DNA from: PHAA01 sp022706565
Lineage (GTDB): Bacteria > Bacillota > Syntrophomonadia > Syntrophomonadales > Syntrophomonadaceae
Direction of reading: 5' to 3'
Assembly (NCBI GenBank): GCA_040769385.1
Contig: JAXGLD010000004.1
Coordinates: forward strand, 186,001-250,000
DNA: 64,000 bases
Position numbers and translations under genes: made by a program. The notes beneath the pieces were generated by a model. It ran no database searches. It saw nothing but the letters and a program-made list of their open reading frames with translations, and was not told the origin of the DNA. This document shows positions 16,951 through 26,372 of the stretch, in pieces (the stretch's first letter is position 1; every line of letters starts with the position of its first letter).

Positions 16951-17285
16951 AAGCTCCAACGAACCTTTATCGACTTCTTCCCTTCTCCGCCTTCAACTTT
17001 GTTTCCTTTTCTTTCAACCTTTCTTCATACCTTCGTCCTTGGAATTTCGTTTACTTTTAGTTCATACCAGCTCTACTTTACTTCCATCTCGTTTTACTAT
17101 TATTCTTGTCAGAATTTTCGTAAACTTTGACTTCCGTTTCGTCTCTCTAATATAAACTAAGTTCTCTTACTCTTCTTCTGGATATAGTAGATTTCTCTAC
17201 CTGGTATCCTTACTTGGTTGACCGATTTTCCGTTTCCGTCTTCCGGCTTCGATTGAGTTTCTGTCTTAGGTATTCCTTGGAGCTT
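16951..17285 (-). ncRNA. Purine-rich structured RNA, copy 2
   Basis: 335 nt from closing stem to closing stem (minus strand aagctccaaggaa ... ttcgttggagctt). The promoter start coincides with the first stem base. The internal hairpin at 17180-17209 reads GGAUA..GUAGA-GAAA-UCUAC..UAUCC, keeping pairing while changing sequence from copies 1, 4 and 5. The RNA strand is strongly purine-rich. It lies immediately downstream of the minus-strand 166-residue gene: the conserved element upstream of its -35 box reaches that gene's stop codon at 17345. Confidence 0.75.
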
Positions 17286-17291
17286 AAAAAC

Positions 17292-17320
17292 AGTATAATC
17301 GCCCTGCCACGCAGTGTCAA
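17292..17320 (-). promoter_or_regulatory. Sigma-A promoter of ncRNA copy 2
   Basis: On the minus strand TTGACA (17320-17315), 17 bp, TATACT (17297-17292); start predicted at 17285. Confidence 0.75.
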
Positions 17321-17344
17321 CGATTGTGAAAGTTAGAATTTTCT

Positions 17345-17845
17345 TTAGTCCTTATCCTTTACGCCGCTCTCTAGCCAGAGGGCCAGGGCCAGCGGATCGG
17401 ACCGCAGCTTGTCCCCCTCCCAGGTGACTTCCTCCAGCAATTCGTTTTCATCCTTAATGGAATTGAACATTTCCACCATGATGGGAAACAGAGCCGAAGG
17501 CTCCAGGGATGGGTCGCCCAAGCGCTTCAATTCCCCGGCCCAATGTCCGGTGGTCAATCCCCTCAGGCAAACGCGTACATGCACATAGGCGCGCAGGCGT
17601 TTCATGGTCGCGGTCAGGAATTCTTCGTCGATGGCAATGGTCTCCAGCCGACCATTGTAAAGGGCCTCGGCCACCTGTACCTTGATCTGGTCCGCCATCT
17701 CCACCTTTGCCCACAATCTGGCATTCAAGGCCGCCATCTGCGGGATGATGCGCCGATAGTTCAACACCCCAGTCTCATACGGGGAATTCGGCGCCTCTCC
17801 CTCCGGGTGATAACCCTGTTCGTCTTTGCCATTTTTATCGCTCAT
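17345..17845 (-). CDS. Hypothetical cytoplasmic protein, 166 residues
   Basis: A soluble, helix-rich protein starting MSDKNGKDEQGYHPEGE with no signal peptide or membrane segment. It contains LEPSALFPIMVEMFNSIKDENELLEEVTWEGD. The charged N-terminal 25 residues look disordered. The family is not recognised. The ATG at 17845 has AGGGGAGAAG upstream; the longer ORF reading is rejected. Confidence 0.7.
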   Translation of the reverse strand: MSDKNGKDEQGYHPEGEAPNSPYETGVLNYRRIIPQMAALNARLWAKVEMADQIKVQVAEALYNGRLETIAIDEEFLTATMKRLRAYVHVRVCLRGLTTGHWAGELKRLGDPSLEPSALFPIMVEMFNSIKDENELLEEVTWEGDKLRSDPLALALWLESGVKDKD

Positions 17846-18158
17846 TTTACTTCTCCCCTTACAGGAAGACAGGCTGCCGCCCCACCTTAGATTGGAATGA
17901 CGGCGCCGGCGCCATTGTTTCATTACCACCAACAGTTAATGCACCTGTCTTAATTATTCGCGATAAGCCCCAGTTTTCCTGCTGACATCCAGAGGCAAGA
18001 TTTGGAGAAGGGGAGCTTCTTACTGCTCATATAGGAAACAGGAAGGATTCAACGCTCTGCGGTTCCGATGGCTGGTACTCCGATTGCCTTAATATTAGAA
18101 GGAGATTAAAATTGAAGATGACCAGACAGGCAAGCAGCAGTAAACTAGGGGGGTCGGT
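17846..18158. other. Divergent intergenic region, no recognised element
   Basis: About 310 bp between the minus-strand hypothetical gene and the FAD oxidoreductase gene. It must contain both promoters. A CGGCGCCGGCGCC-type inverted repeat near 17900 is GC-rich but has no further support. No riboswitch or terminator was found. Confidence 0.4.
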
Positions 18159-19352
18159 ATGAACCTGTATGAGGGGCAGATGTACTGGGACCAGACAGTG
18201 GTAGATCCATTGCGGTTCGAGAAGTTGGGCACAGGGACCGAAACCCAGGTCCTGATTATCGGCGGTGGTATTACCGGCAACCTGTGCGCTCATGTCCTGG
18301 CCAAGACGGGCCTTAAGGTACTGGTAGCCGAGAAGGGACATGTGGGACGGGGCAGCAGTCTGGCCAACACCGGCCTGCTGCAGTACCGCAGCGATAAGAT
18401 GCTGATTGATTTCATGGATGACATCGGCCCTGGGCCGGCTTACCTATTTTACCGGATGTGCCTGGAAGCAATGGATCAACTGACCGACCTCAACCGTGGT
18501 CTGACTGCTCCGACTGACTACTCTTTACGGGATACCATCTATTTCGCCTCCAGCATGGAGGATACCGATCCGCTGCGCCGGGAATACCGCTGCCTGAAAC
18601 GGTACGGCTTCCCAGTTGAACTGCTGGAAAGGGAGGAACTCAAACAGAGGTACCGGATAGATAAACCGGCCGCACTACGGACCTGGCACGATGCCGAGGT
18701 TAATCCTTACCGGATGATCCAGGCCTTGGTCCGGCGCAACCTGGAACTGGGAGTACGCTACTATGAGAATACGGAATTGGACTTGGACAATATTCAAAGC
18801 AATACGATATTGACCAGGGATGGCCATCCAGTTGGCTTCGATTACCTGATCCTGACCACCGGTTATACTCGTCTGTACGAGACCATTAAGGATCGAGTAA
18901 TCCCCCGCCGCACATACGCCTTTTGTTCCGAACCGGTCGGAGGTGCTCCTTGGCCGGATAATGTCATGATCTGGGAGACCAGCCGGCCCTATCTCTACTT
19001 GCGCACCACTGCCGACAGTCGAATCATCGCCGGCGGACTGGATGAAGACAGACCAGATCCGGAAACCAATCCAGACCAAATCAGAGCCAAGGCCAGACTT
19101 ATCGCCGATCAGGTTGAGGACTTGTTTCCCTACCTCAAGGTAAAGCTCGCCTACGCCTGGAACGGCCTCTTTTGCGGTTCCACCGACGGGCTGCCTTTTA
19201 TCGGGCCGGACCCCAACCAGTCTAATATCTTGTACCTGCTCGGTTATGAAGGCAACGGAATGTGCTACTCCATGGCGGGAGCAGCTATCCTGACAGATTA
19301 CATACAGGGCAGACCCAATCCCTACCAGTCAATCGTGAGACTGGATCGATAA
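18159..19352 (+). CDS. FAD-dependent oxidoreductase (DAO/glycine oxidase-like)
   Basis: A 397-residue flavoprotein with the Rossmann GxGxxG (VLIIGGGITGNLCAHVLA, residues about 31-48), the following acidic strand end (VLVAEKG), a GRGSSLANTGLLQ motif typical of D-amino-acid-oxidase-like enzymes, and a C-terminal flavin motif (LLGYEGNGMCYSMAGA). The substrate is probably a secondary amine or amino acid but is not determinable here. An FMN reductase gene begins 27 bp downstream, so electrons may pass to or from that protein; this is inference. Confidence 0.85.
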   Translation: MNLYEGQMYWDQTVVDPLRFEKLGTGTETQVLIIGGGITGNLCAHVLAKTGLKVLVAEKGHVGRGSSLANTGLLQYRSDKMLIDFMDDIGPGPAYLFYRMCLEAMDQLTDLNRGLTAPTDYSLRDTIYFASSMEDTDPLRREYRCLKRYGFPVELLEREELKQRYRIDKPAALRTWHDAEVNPYRMIQALVRRNLELGVRYYENTELDLDNIQSNTILTRDGHPVGFDYLILTTGYTRLYETIKDRVIPRRTYAFCSEPVGGAPWPDNVMIWETSRPYLYLRTTADSRIIAGGLDEDRPDPETNPDQIRAKARLIADQVEDLFPYLKVKLAYAWNGLFCGSTDGLPFIGPDPNQSNILYLLGYEGNGMCYSMAGAAILTDYIQGRPNPYQSIVRLDR

Positions 19353-19379
19353 TTACGGTTATACTAAGGAGGTCGAAAA

Positions 19380-20015
19380 ATGAAGGTGGTGGCATTCAAC
19401 GGCAGTCCCCACAAAGAGGGCAATACATACCACGCCCTGAGGATGGTGCTGGAGGAGCTGGAGAAAGAAGGAATCGAGACCGAGATCATCAATGTCGGCA
19501 ACAAAAAGGTGGCTGGGTGCGTGGCCTGTCTCAAGTGCCACAAGAGCAAGGATCAGCGCTGCCACCAGACTAAAGACAAGGTCAACGACTGGATCCAAAA
19601 GATGGTGGAGGCCGACGGTATCATCCTGGGTTCGCCGGTCCATTTCGCTTCCGCCACTGCTACCATGACCGCCTTCCTGGACCGCGCCTTTTATGTAGGC
19701 GGGGCCAATGGGGGACTCTTCCGGCACAAGGTGGGAACCGCGGTGGTGGCGGTAAGACGGGCTGGAGCTACGGTTACCCTGGACCAACTCCATCGTTACC
19801 TTTTATATGCAGAGATGTTCCTGCCCTCTTCCAACTACTGGAACATAACCCATGGCGCTATGCCCGGTGAGGTTCTGCAGGATGCGGAGGGATGCCAGAC
19901 TATGAGAGTGCTGGGGCGCAACATGGCTTTCCTGATGAAATCGATCCAACTGGGCAAGGATACCATCACCGTGCCGCAACAGGAGCGCAAGGTGTTTACC
20001 AACTTCATTCGCTGA
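19380..20015 (+). CDS. NADPH-dependent FMN reductase / iron-sulfur flavoprotein-like
   Basis: A 211-residue flavodoxin-fold protein starting MKVVAFNGSPHKEGNTYHAL, the FMN-binding loop of this family, with GCVACLKCHKSKDQRC near residues 46-61, the Cys cluster of iron-sulfur flavoproteins, and GSPVHFASATATMTAFLDR as second FMN loop. Such proteins move electrons in anaerobes and help with oxygen or quinone stress. The ATG follows AAGGAGG. It is likely co-transcribed with the FAD oxidoreductase. Confidence 0.88.
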   Translation: MKVVAFNGSPHKEGNTYHALRMVLEELEKEGIETEIINVGNKKVAGCVACLKCHKSKDQRCHQTKDKVNDWIQKMVEADGIILGSPVHFASATATMTAFLDRAFYVGGANGGLFRHKVGTAVVAVRRAGATVTLDQLHRYLLYAEMFLPSSNYWNITHGAMPGEVLQDAEGCQTMRVLGRNMAFLMKSIQLGKDTITVPQQERKVFTNFIR

Positions 20016-20138
20016 TGACCGCCGGCCTGTGAGCCGCGGGAACCTATGGCTGGCAATTGAGTGCCGGCGATATCTTCAACCCCATATGGATTATTCCTGA
20101 CCTGGCCAGATAAACTATCATACCGATGGAGAATATCG

Positions 20139-21872
20139 ATGCTGAAACTATTTCGAATCTTGCGGCCCTATTATTTGCTATTGGTCGGGGTGGTGGTGAC
20201 CCTTTTTGGGCAGGCCATGGCCGAATTGGCCCTGCCCACCTTAATGGCCGACATAGTCAACAACGGAATGCTGAAGGGCGACACTGCCTTCATCATGACC
20301 TTCGGGACCTATATGTTAATAGTGGCCCTGGCCAGCACCTGCTTCTCCATAGCGTCCAGTTTCCTGTCGTCCATCGTGGGGATGAGTTTCGGCCGCGATA
20401 TCCGCAGCCAGGTCTTTGCTCATGTGGAGAACTTTTCCCTGACTGAATTTGACCAGATCGGCACCGCTTCATTGATCACCCGGACCACCAACGACATAAC
20501 CCAGGTGCAGACACTCCTGGTGATGGGGCTGCGGTTCATGGTCTATTCACCCCTTATGTGCATCGGCGGCATCATCATGGCCCTCAGAATGGATCGCAGT
20601 CTGGCCTGGATGCTGGCAGTGGTGCTGCCCTTGATGCTGGTCGCGATTATAGGGGTAGCCCGGTTTATCGTCCCTCTGTTCCGTTCCATCCAGGCCAAAC
20701 TGGATAAGGTCAATCTGGTTCTGCGGGAAAACCTGACTGGGATAAGGGTCATTCGGGCTTTCAACCGGCTGGAACAGGAGCGTCAACGCTTCGACCGCGC
20801 CAACCTGGACTTGACCCAAACCACCATCAAGGTCAACAAGATAATGGCCGCCATGAACCCGTTGATGATGATTCTGATGAACGTTACCACCATTGCCATC
20901 ATCTGGATGGGGGGTATCCGCATCAGCCAGGGTACGAGCAGCATCGGTGACATGATGGCTCTTATGCAGTATGCTATGCAGGTTATGTTCTCTGTCATTA
21001 TGGTGACCATGCTGTTCTTTATGATCCCCCGAGCCCAAGCTTCCGCGGTTCGCATCAACGAGGTGCTGGAGACCCCCGCTCAAATACTCGATCCCCAGTA
21101 CCCCCTGACTCCCGCCGGCCGGCCGGCCACCGTGGAGTTCCGGGATGTGACCTTCTCCTACCCGGGCGAAGGTGAGCATGAACCGGCCCTCAGCCATATC
21201 TCCTTCTCCTTGCAACCAGGCGATTTCACGGCCATCATCGGCGGTACCGGCTCCGGCAAATCCACCCTGGTCAACCTGATCCTCCGGTTTTACGATGTAG
21301 ACCGCGGCGCGGTTCTGGTGGACGGCGTAGATGTACGGCATATGACCCAGCTCGACCTCCGCTCCCGGATAGGATTTGTGCCCCAGACCCCGATCATCTT
21401 CAGCGGTACCATTGCCGACAATATCCGCTACGGCAAGCAAGACGCCACTAACGAGGAGATCCGTCGGGCGGCCGAGGTAGCCCAGGCCCATGAGTTTGTC
21501 GCCGCCTTAGAGGGTGGGTACGAAGCTGAGGTTGCCCAGGGCGGTACCAACCTCTCCGGAGGGCAAAAACAACGCCTCTCCATCGCCCGGGCCCTGGTCC
21601 GCAAGCCGGAGATTTATATCCTGGACGACAGCTTTTCGGCTCTGGATTTTAAGACCGACGCCCGGCTGCGAGCGGCATTGAAAAAGGAGACTAAGGACGC
21701 CACCGTCATTATTGTAGCCCAACGGGTAAGTACGGTTATGGACGCCGACCGGATAATTGTCCTGGATGAGGGCAAGATGGTGGGTATGGGCACTCATAAG
21801 GAGCTCTTGGCCAGCAGCCAGGTGTACCGGGAGATCGTCCTCTCCCAGCTGTCGGAGGAGGAGATCGCATGA
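20139..21872 (+). CDS. Heterodimeric ABC exporter subunit with degenerate ATPase site
   Basis: A 577-residue half-transporter: six membrane helices (residues 1-320), then an ATPase domain with Walker A GGTGSGKST and signature NLSGGQKQR. Its Walker B is ILDDS, with Asp in place of the catalytic Glu, and the switch is VAQR with Gln in place of His. This is the inactive-site subunit of a BmrCD-type heterodimer. The partner gene overlaps by 4 bp. The ATG at 20139 has GGAGA upstream and is preferred over an earlier in-frame start. Such exporters move drugs or lipids. Confidence 0.88.
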   Translation: MLKLFRILRPYYLLLVGVVVTLFGQAMAELALPTLMADIVNNGMLKGDTAFIMTFGTYMLIVALASTCFSIASSFLSSIVGMSFGRDIRSQVFAHVENFSLTEFDQIGTASLITRTTNDITQVQTLLVMGLRFMVYSPLMCIGGIIMALRMDRSLAWMLAVVLPLMLVAIIGVARFIVPLFRSIQAKLDKVNLVLRENLTGIRVIRAFNRLEQERQRFDRANLDLTQTTIKVNKIMAAMNPLMMILMNVTTIAIIWMGGIRISQGTSSIGDMMALMQYAMQVMFSVIMVTMLFFMIPRAQASAVRINEVLETPAQILDPQYPLTPAGRPATVEFRDVTFSYPGEGEHEPALSHISFSLQPGDFTAIIGGTGSGKSTLVNLILRFYDVDRGAVLVDGVDVRHMTQLDLRSRIGFVPQTPIIFSGTIADNIRYGKQDATNEEIRRAAEVAQAHEFVAALEGGYEAEVAQGGTNLSGGQKQRLSIARALVRKPEIYILDDSFSALDFKTDARLRAALKKETKDATVIIVAQRVSTVMDADRIIVLDEGKMVGMGTHKELLASSQVYREIVLSQLSEEEIA

Positions 21873-23800
21873 GCATGAAGGAAACAAAACGTCAGCCCCC
21901 GCCCCGGCATCGTGGTCCCGGCGCACCACCGGCCACCCGTCCTGTTGAGAAAGCCAGGGATTTCAAGGGCACCCTGCGCCGTTTGGCCAAATACCTGGCT
22001 CCCCAACGGGTTCGCTTCATCATCGTATTCTTCCTGGCAGTGCTGTCCACCATCTTTGCCATTGTCGGGCCAAAGGTCCTGGGGATGGCCACCACCAAAC
22101 TGGGAGAGGGCGTCTTAGCCAGCTATGAGCAGCTCGTCCAGCTCAATGCAGCAATAGAAAACGGTGCTCCCCCGGCGGTGATCGAAGCCCTGCGCAATCA
22201 GATCAGGCCCGGTTTCGACTTCGAATACATCGGAAAGATCCTGCTGCTGATGATCATCTTATACCTGGTCAGCTCAGTGTTCACTTACTTGATGGGCTAC
22301 ATCATGGCCAGCGTCTCCCAGCTTACCGTGTACCAGATGCGCAGGGATGTGAAGACCAAGCTGGACCGGCTGCCCCTTAGTTATTTCGACCAGCGCACCC
22401 ATGGGGAAATATTAAGCCGGGTGACCAACGATATGGACAATATCGCCAACACTCTGCAACAGAGTCTGACCCAACTGATAACATCGCTGGTGACGGTCAT
22501 CGGAATCCTGGTCATGATGCTCAGCATCAGCCCGCTGATGACTCTGATCGCGCTGGTGTCATTGCCGCTGAGCATCGTGATCACCACCGTGATAACCAAG
22601 AACTCCCAGAAGTTTTTCCGGGCCCAGCAGAAGACTATTGGCGAATTGAACGGCCATGTGGAGGAGATGTACGGCGGCCACAAGATAGTGAGGGCTTTCG
22701 GTCAGGAGCAGGACTCCATCGCTGCATTCGACAGCATCAACCGGGATCTGTACCAGGTGGGCTGGAAAGCCCAATTCCTTTCCGGTATCATCTTCCCGGC
22801 CTTGAACTTTATCAGCAACATCGGTTATGTGCTGGTGTGCGTGGTGGGTGGCATGATGGTCGCCCGGCGGGCCATCGAGATCGGGGATATCCAGGCCTTC
22901 GTCCAGTATATGCGCCAGTTCACTCATCCCATCCTGCAGGTGGCCAACATCTTTAACGTACTGCAGTCAACCGTAGCCTCGGCGGAGCGGGTCTTCGAAA
23001 TCCTGGATGAAGCGGAGGAGATCCCCGACAAGGCTGATGCCAAAGTTATCGAGTTTCCCCGGGGCGAGGTCCAGTTCGAACACGTTAAATTCAGCTATAA
23101 GGATGATGTCCCCCTGATCGAGGATCTCAATATCGATATCAGGGAGGGCCAGACTATAGCCATCGTCGGACCAACCGGGGCTGGCAAGACCACCCTGGTC
23201 AACCTTATCATGCGCTTTTACGAGGTGGGCGGGGGACGTATCACCTTGGACGGTGTCAATATAGCCGACATGCGGCGAGGCGATCTCCGTACCCTGTTCG
23301 GCATGGTGCTACAGGATACCTGGCTTTTCAACGGCACTATCCGCGACAACATCGCCTATGGCAAGGATGGAGCCACCGAGGAGGAGGTGGTAGCAGCAGC
23401 CCAGGCGGCCCATGCCGACCATTTTATCAGGACCCTGCCTCAAGGTTACGATACCGTACTCAACGAAGAGGCTTCCAACATATCGCAGGGTCAGAAGCAG
23501 TTGCTCACCATCGCCCGGGCGTTTCTGGCCGATCCAGCCATATTGATCCTGGATGAAGCGACCAGCAATATCGATACCAGAACCGAGATCCTGATTCAAG
23601 AAGCCATGACCAGCCTGATGAAGGGCCGAACCAGTTTCGTCATCGCCCACCGGCTCTCGACCATAAGATACGCGGATCTGATCCTGGTCATGGACCAGGG
23701 CAACATCATCGAACAGGGCACTCACCAGCAACTGCTGGCCATGAATGGCTTCTATGCGGATTTATACAACAGCCAGTTCGCCACTGCCGCCGCCCAATAG
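21869..23800 (+). CDS. Heterodimeric ABC exporter subunit with canonical Walker B
   Basis: A 643-residue half-transporter with a Pro/Arg-rich cytoplasmic N-terminus of about 45 residues, six membrane helices with a longer segment between the first two, and an ATPase domain with Walker A GPTGAGKTT, Walker B ILDEA and switch AHRLST. Its signature is NISQGQKQ instead of LSGGQ. The intact composite site is therefore built from this subunit's Walker motifs and the partner's LSGGQ, as in other heterodimeric exporters. It overlaps the partner gene by 4 bp. Confidence 0.88.
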   Translation: MSMKETKRQPPPRHRGPGAPPATRPVEKARDFKGTLRRLAKYLAPQRVRFIIVFFLAVLSTIFAIVGPKVLGMATTKLGEGVLASYEQLVQLNAAIENGAPPAVIEALRNQIRPGFDFEYIGKILLLMIILYLVSSVFTYLMGYIMASVSQLTVYQMRRDVKTKLDRLPLSYFDQRTHGEILSRVTNDMDNIANTLQQSLTQLITSLVTVIGILVMMLSISPLMTLIALVSLPLSIVITTVITKNSQKFFRAQQKTIGELNGHVEEMYGGHKIVRAFGQEQDSIAAFDSINRDLYQVGWKAQFLSGIIFPALNFISNIGYVLVCVVGGMMVARRAIEIGDIQAFVQYMRQFTHPILQVANIFNVLQSTVASAERVFEILDEAEEIPDKADAKVIEFPRGEVQFEHVKFSYKDDVPLIEDLNIDIREGQTIAIVGPTGAGKTTLVNLIMRFYEVGGGRITLDGVNIADMRRGDLRTLFGMVLQDTWLFNGTIRDNIAYGKDGATEEEVVAAAQAAHADHFIRTLPQGYDTVLNEEASNISQGQKQLLTIARAFLADPAILILDEATSNIDTRTEILIQEAMTSLMKGRTSFVIAHRLSTIRYADLILVMDQGNIIEQGTHQQLLAMNGFYADLYNSQFATAAAQ

Positions 23801-23921
23801 CCCAATAGCCCGAGAGCCTCTTAACGAACGCCGGTCTGCCTTCTTGGTGCAGACACGTCAGGTGTGACTGATGGAGCTTAGGGGAGCCAGCATATGGACA
23901 TGATAGTTGGAGGGCAAATAT

Positions 23922-24827
23922 CTAAGCGTGTTCGGGGACGCTCACTTTCAGATCTTTGGTTGTTTTTAAGCCCTGCAGCTGGGAAACCAGCATACCCGAG
24001 AGCATCAGCAGACATCCCATAATCTCCCGGTTCCCCATTTGCTCACCCAATAGCAGGAATCCGCCCAGGACCGCGAACGATGCCTCCAGGCTAAGAATAA
24101 TGGCGGCATGGGCTGGTTGAGCATGCTTCTGCCCCACCGCCTGGAGGGTATAGGCGATACCTACCGAACAGACTCCCCCATACAGGATTGGCACGGCTGC
24201 CGCCATCAGGTTGCTGACCACGATCGGTTCCATCACCAGCGCCACCGCCATGCTGAGCAGGGAACAGGTGACAAACTGGATACAGGATAACCGCAATACA
24301 TCCACCCGCACCGCAAAATAGCCGATGATGAGGATATGCAGCGCCCAAAAAAAGGCCCCGATCAGCTCCAGCAGATCACCGGTCTGGATGGACCATGACT
24401 CCTTGATACAGAGCAGGTACAATCCTACCACTGCCAGAATGCACCCCAGCCAGGTCCAGCGGCCGTTCCTCTGTCCCACGAATATACCGACCACCGGCAC
24501 CAGTACTATATAGAGACTGGTGATAAATGCGGCTTTGCCGGCGGTAGTGGTAACCAGACCTATCTGCTGAAACGAAGACGCGACGAACAACACCATACCG
24601 GCCAGCAACCCGGGAACCAACGGGCTTTTCAAGTTTGGGGCCAGATTCTGGCGATCAGCGCGGAAATAGAACAGCAGGGGCAACAGGGAAAGCGCGCCCA
24701 GCATGAATCGAACCCCGTTGAAGGTGAAGGGGCCGACGTGCTCCATTCCCACCCTCTGGGCCACGAAAGCCAGTCCCCAAATGGCAGCGGTGAGTAACAG
24801 CAAGAGGTTGGCTTTAAGAATGCTCAA
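23922..24827 (-). CDS. EamA-family (DMT superfamily) transporter
   Basis: A 301-residue protein with ten predicted helices in two EamA repeats (first LLLTAAIWGLAFVAQRVGMEH, second LLELIGAFFWALHILIIGYF). Family members export metabolites such as amino acids. The start is a TTG at 24825-24827 with AAGGAGAATC eight bases upstream. It stands alone, convergent with the ABC exporter genes. The substrate is unknown. Confidence 0.85.
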   Translation of the reverse strand: MSILKANLLLLLTAAIWGLAFVAQRVGMEHVGPFTFNGVRFMLGALSLLPLLFYFRADRQNLAPNLKSPLVPGLLAGMVLFVASSFQQIGLVTTTAGKAAFITSLYIVLVPVVGIFVGQRNGRWTWLGCILAVVGLYLLCIKESWSIQTGDLLELIGAFFWALHILIIGYFAVRVDVLRLSCIQFVTCSLLSMAVALVMEPIVVSNLMAAAVPILYGGVCSVGIAYTLQAVGQKHAQPAHAAIILSLEASFAVLGGFLLLGEQMGNREIMGCLLMLSGMLVSQLQGLKTTKDLKVSVPEHA

Positions 24828-25127
24828 CGATTGATTCTCCTTGTCCTTGGTTTTTAGGCCCGGGTAACCGGGGTGCCCAGACTACTGTCTTGATTACCGG
24901 GCTGCTTGCGTTTAAACGCCCGACCATCCAGGCCGGGCCGCACCATGTGAAAATGGGCACTTTATACTTGTGATAGTATACCATTTTTCATCTCGGGCGT
25001 TAAACACCGACAAGGTGGGAATCCGCAGCTCCGATTCTCGCACCAAGGGCCGCGGGATTGCGCCAGGTTTGGCCGGGATACGGCCCGACGCTTGATTTTC
25101 CGGCGCACCAATTGGTAGAATTGTGTA

Positions 25128-25156
25128 TTGACGTTTGGCGGACTCGGGATTAATAT
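25128..25156 (+). promoter_or_regulatory. Sigma-A promoter of the TrpXYZ-like operon
   Basis: TTGACG (25128-25133), 17 bp, TAATAT (25151-25156). The predicted start near 25163 gives a leader of about 120 nt before the terminator at 25257. Confidence 0.6.
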
Positions 25157-25162
25157 TGGATA

Positions 25163-25284
25163 CAAGGTAGGACAGTATCACGGTAGAGGCCCTGGCAACT
25201 GAATCTGGGTATGCAGTACGGTAGGAACACAGCAGTTTACATAAGTGCCGAACAGATAGCTCCTGCCGGGAGCTTTTTCGTTTT
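25163..25284 (+). promoter_or_regulatory. Leader with intrinsic terminator (25257-25284) and alternative antiterminator
   Basis: AGCTCC-TGCC-GGGAGCT followed by TTTTTCGTTTTTT is a clear terminator placed between promoter and gene. Upstream, GGTAGGA (about 25231-25237) can pair with TCCTGCC (25261-25267), which would break the terminator stem. This is an attenuator layout. I see no T-box consensus (TGGNACC) and no riboswitch class that I recognise. Confidence 0.55.
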
Positions 25285-25327
25285 TTCTGCCCGCCTGAAT
25301 ATGTGCAATCGGATGGAGGAGTAGAAC

Positions 25328-26314
25328 TTGAAGAGAGTACTGGCATCATTGATTACCTTGCTAATGGTCATCGGTCTGGCCGGCTGTGCCGCCAAGACGG
25401 AAACCCCGGCCCCTCAAGCGGAAAAGGTCAACATCGGTATTGTTCAAATCGTACAGCATCCGGCTCTGGATTCAGCCCGGCAGGGATTCCTGGACGCACT
25501 GGCCGACAAGGGCTACAAGCAGAACGAGAACCTGGTAGTCGATTACCAGAATGCCCAGGGCGAACAGGCCAATTTACAGACGATTTCCCAAAAGTTTGTG
25601 CAGGATAAACCCCAACTGGTACTGGCGATTGCTACTCCTTCGGCGGTGGCCATGGCCAATGCGACCACTGAGATCCCGATTCTGATAACTGCCGTTACCG
25701 ATCCGGTCAGCGCCAAACTGGTCAAAAGCAATGAAAAACCGGATACCAATGTAACCGGTACGTCTGACATGAACCCGGTGGCTGACCAGCTCAAGCTGAT
25801 TAAAGAGATCATTCCCACCGCCAAGAAGATAGGTATCATTTACAATTCCAGTGAGGTCAATTCCCAGGTGCAGGCCGATATTGCTGACCAAGCCGCCCCC
25901 GGTTTGGGTGTAGAAATGGTCAAGGTGACTGTGACAGCCAGCAACGAAGTGATGCAGGCAGCCCAATCCATGGTGGGTCGAGTCGACGCCATCTATGTTC
26001 CTACCGATAACATGGTGGTCTCCGCGCTGGCCTCTGTGGTCAAGGTTGGGGAGGACAATGATATCCCGGTGTTTGGGGCGGAAAGCAACACGGTCGAAAA
26101 TGGCGCTGTGGCCACGGTGGGGATCGACTATTACCAGCTGGGCCGTATGACCGGCGACATGGCGGTACGGGTGCTTAAGGGTGAAAAGCCCCAGGATATG
26201 GCCATTCAACAGCAACAAGGCTCGGATCTGATTCTGAACCTGAAGGCTGCTCAGAATATGGGAGTAACGGTTCCGGAGGCGGTCATAGCCAAGGCCAAAA
26301 CGGTCATCAAATAA
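25328..26314 (+). CDS. ABC transporter substrate-binding lipoprotein (PF04392, TrpX-like)
   Basis: A 328-residue protein with a lipoprotein signal peptide (lipobox GLAGC) and an ABC_sub_bind domain (IGIVQIVQHPALDSARQGFLDAL, TDPVSAKLV, IYVPTDNMVVSAL, ATVGIDYYQLGRMTGDMA). Members of this family bind tryptophan or tyrosine in several Firmicutes; the ligand here is inferred only from the family. The start is TTG at 25328 with GGAGGAG upstream. It is followed by a permease and an ATPase gene. Confidence 0.88.
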   Translation: MKRVLASLITLLMVIGLAGCAAKTETPAPQAEKVNIGIVQIVQHPALDSARQGFLDALADKGYKQNENLVVDYQNAQGEQANLQTISQKFVQDKPQLVLAIATPSAVAMANATTEIPILITAVTDPVSAKLVKSNEKPDTNVTGTSDMNPVADQLKLIKEIIPTAKKIGIIYNSSEVNSQVQADIADQAAPGLGVEMVKVTVTASNEVMQAAQSMVGRVDAIYVPTDNMVVSALASVVKVGEDNDIPVFGAESNTVENGAVATVGIDYYQLGRMTGDMAVRVLKGEKPQDMAIQQQQGSDLILNLKAAQNMGVTVPEAVIAKAKTVIK

Positions 26315-26372
26315 GCTGCCCCCGTACGTTAAGTAACAAAAGACAAAATACTATTTGTAACAGGTGATATGG

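Noticed and set aside
25163..25284. T-box or SAM-type riboswitch in the TrpXYZ-like leader
   Set aside because: TGGNACC and S-box consensus blocks are absent and the leader is short, so only a generic attenuator is claimed.
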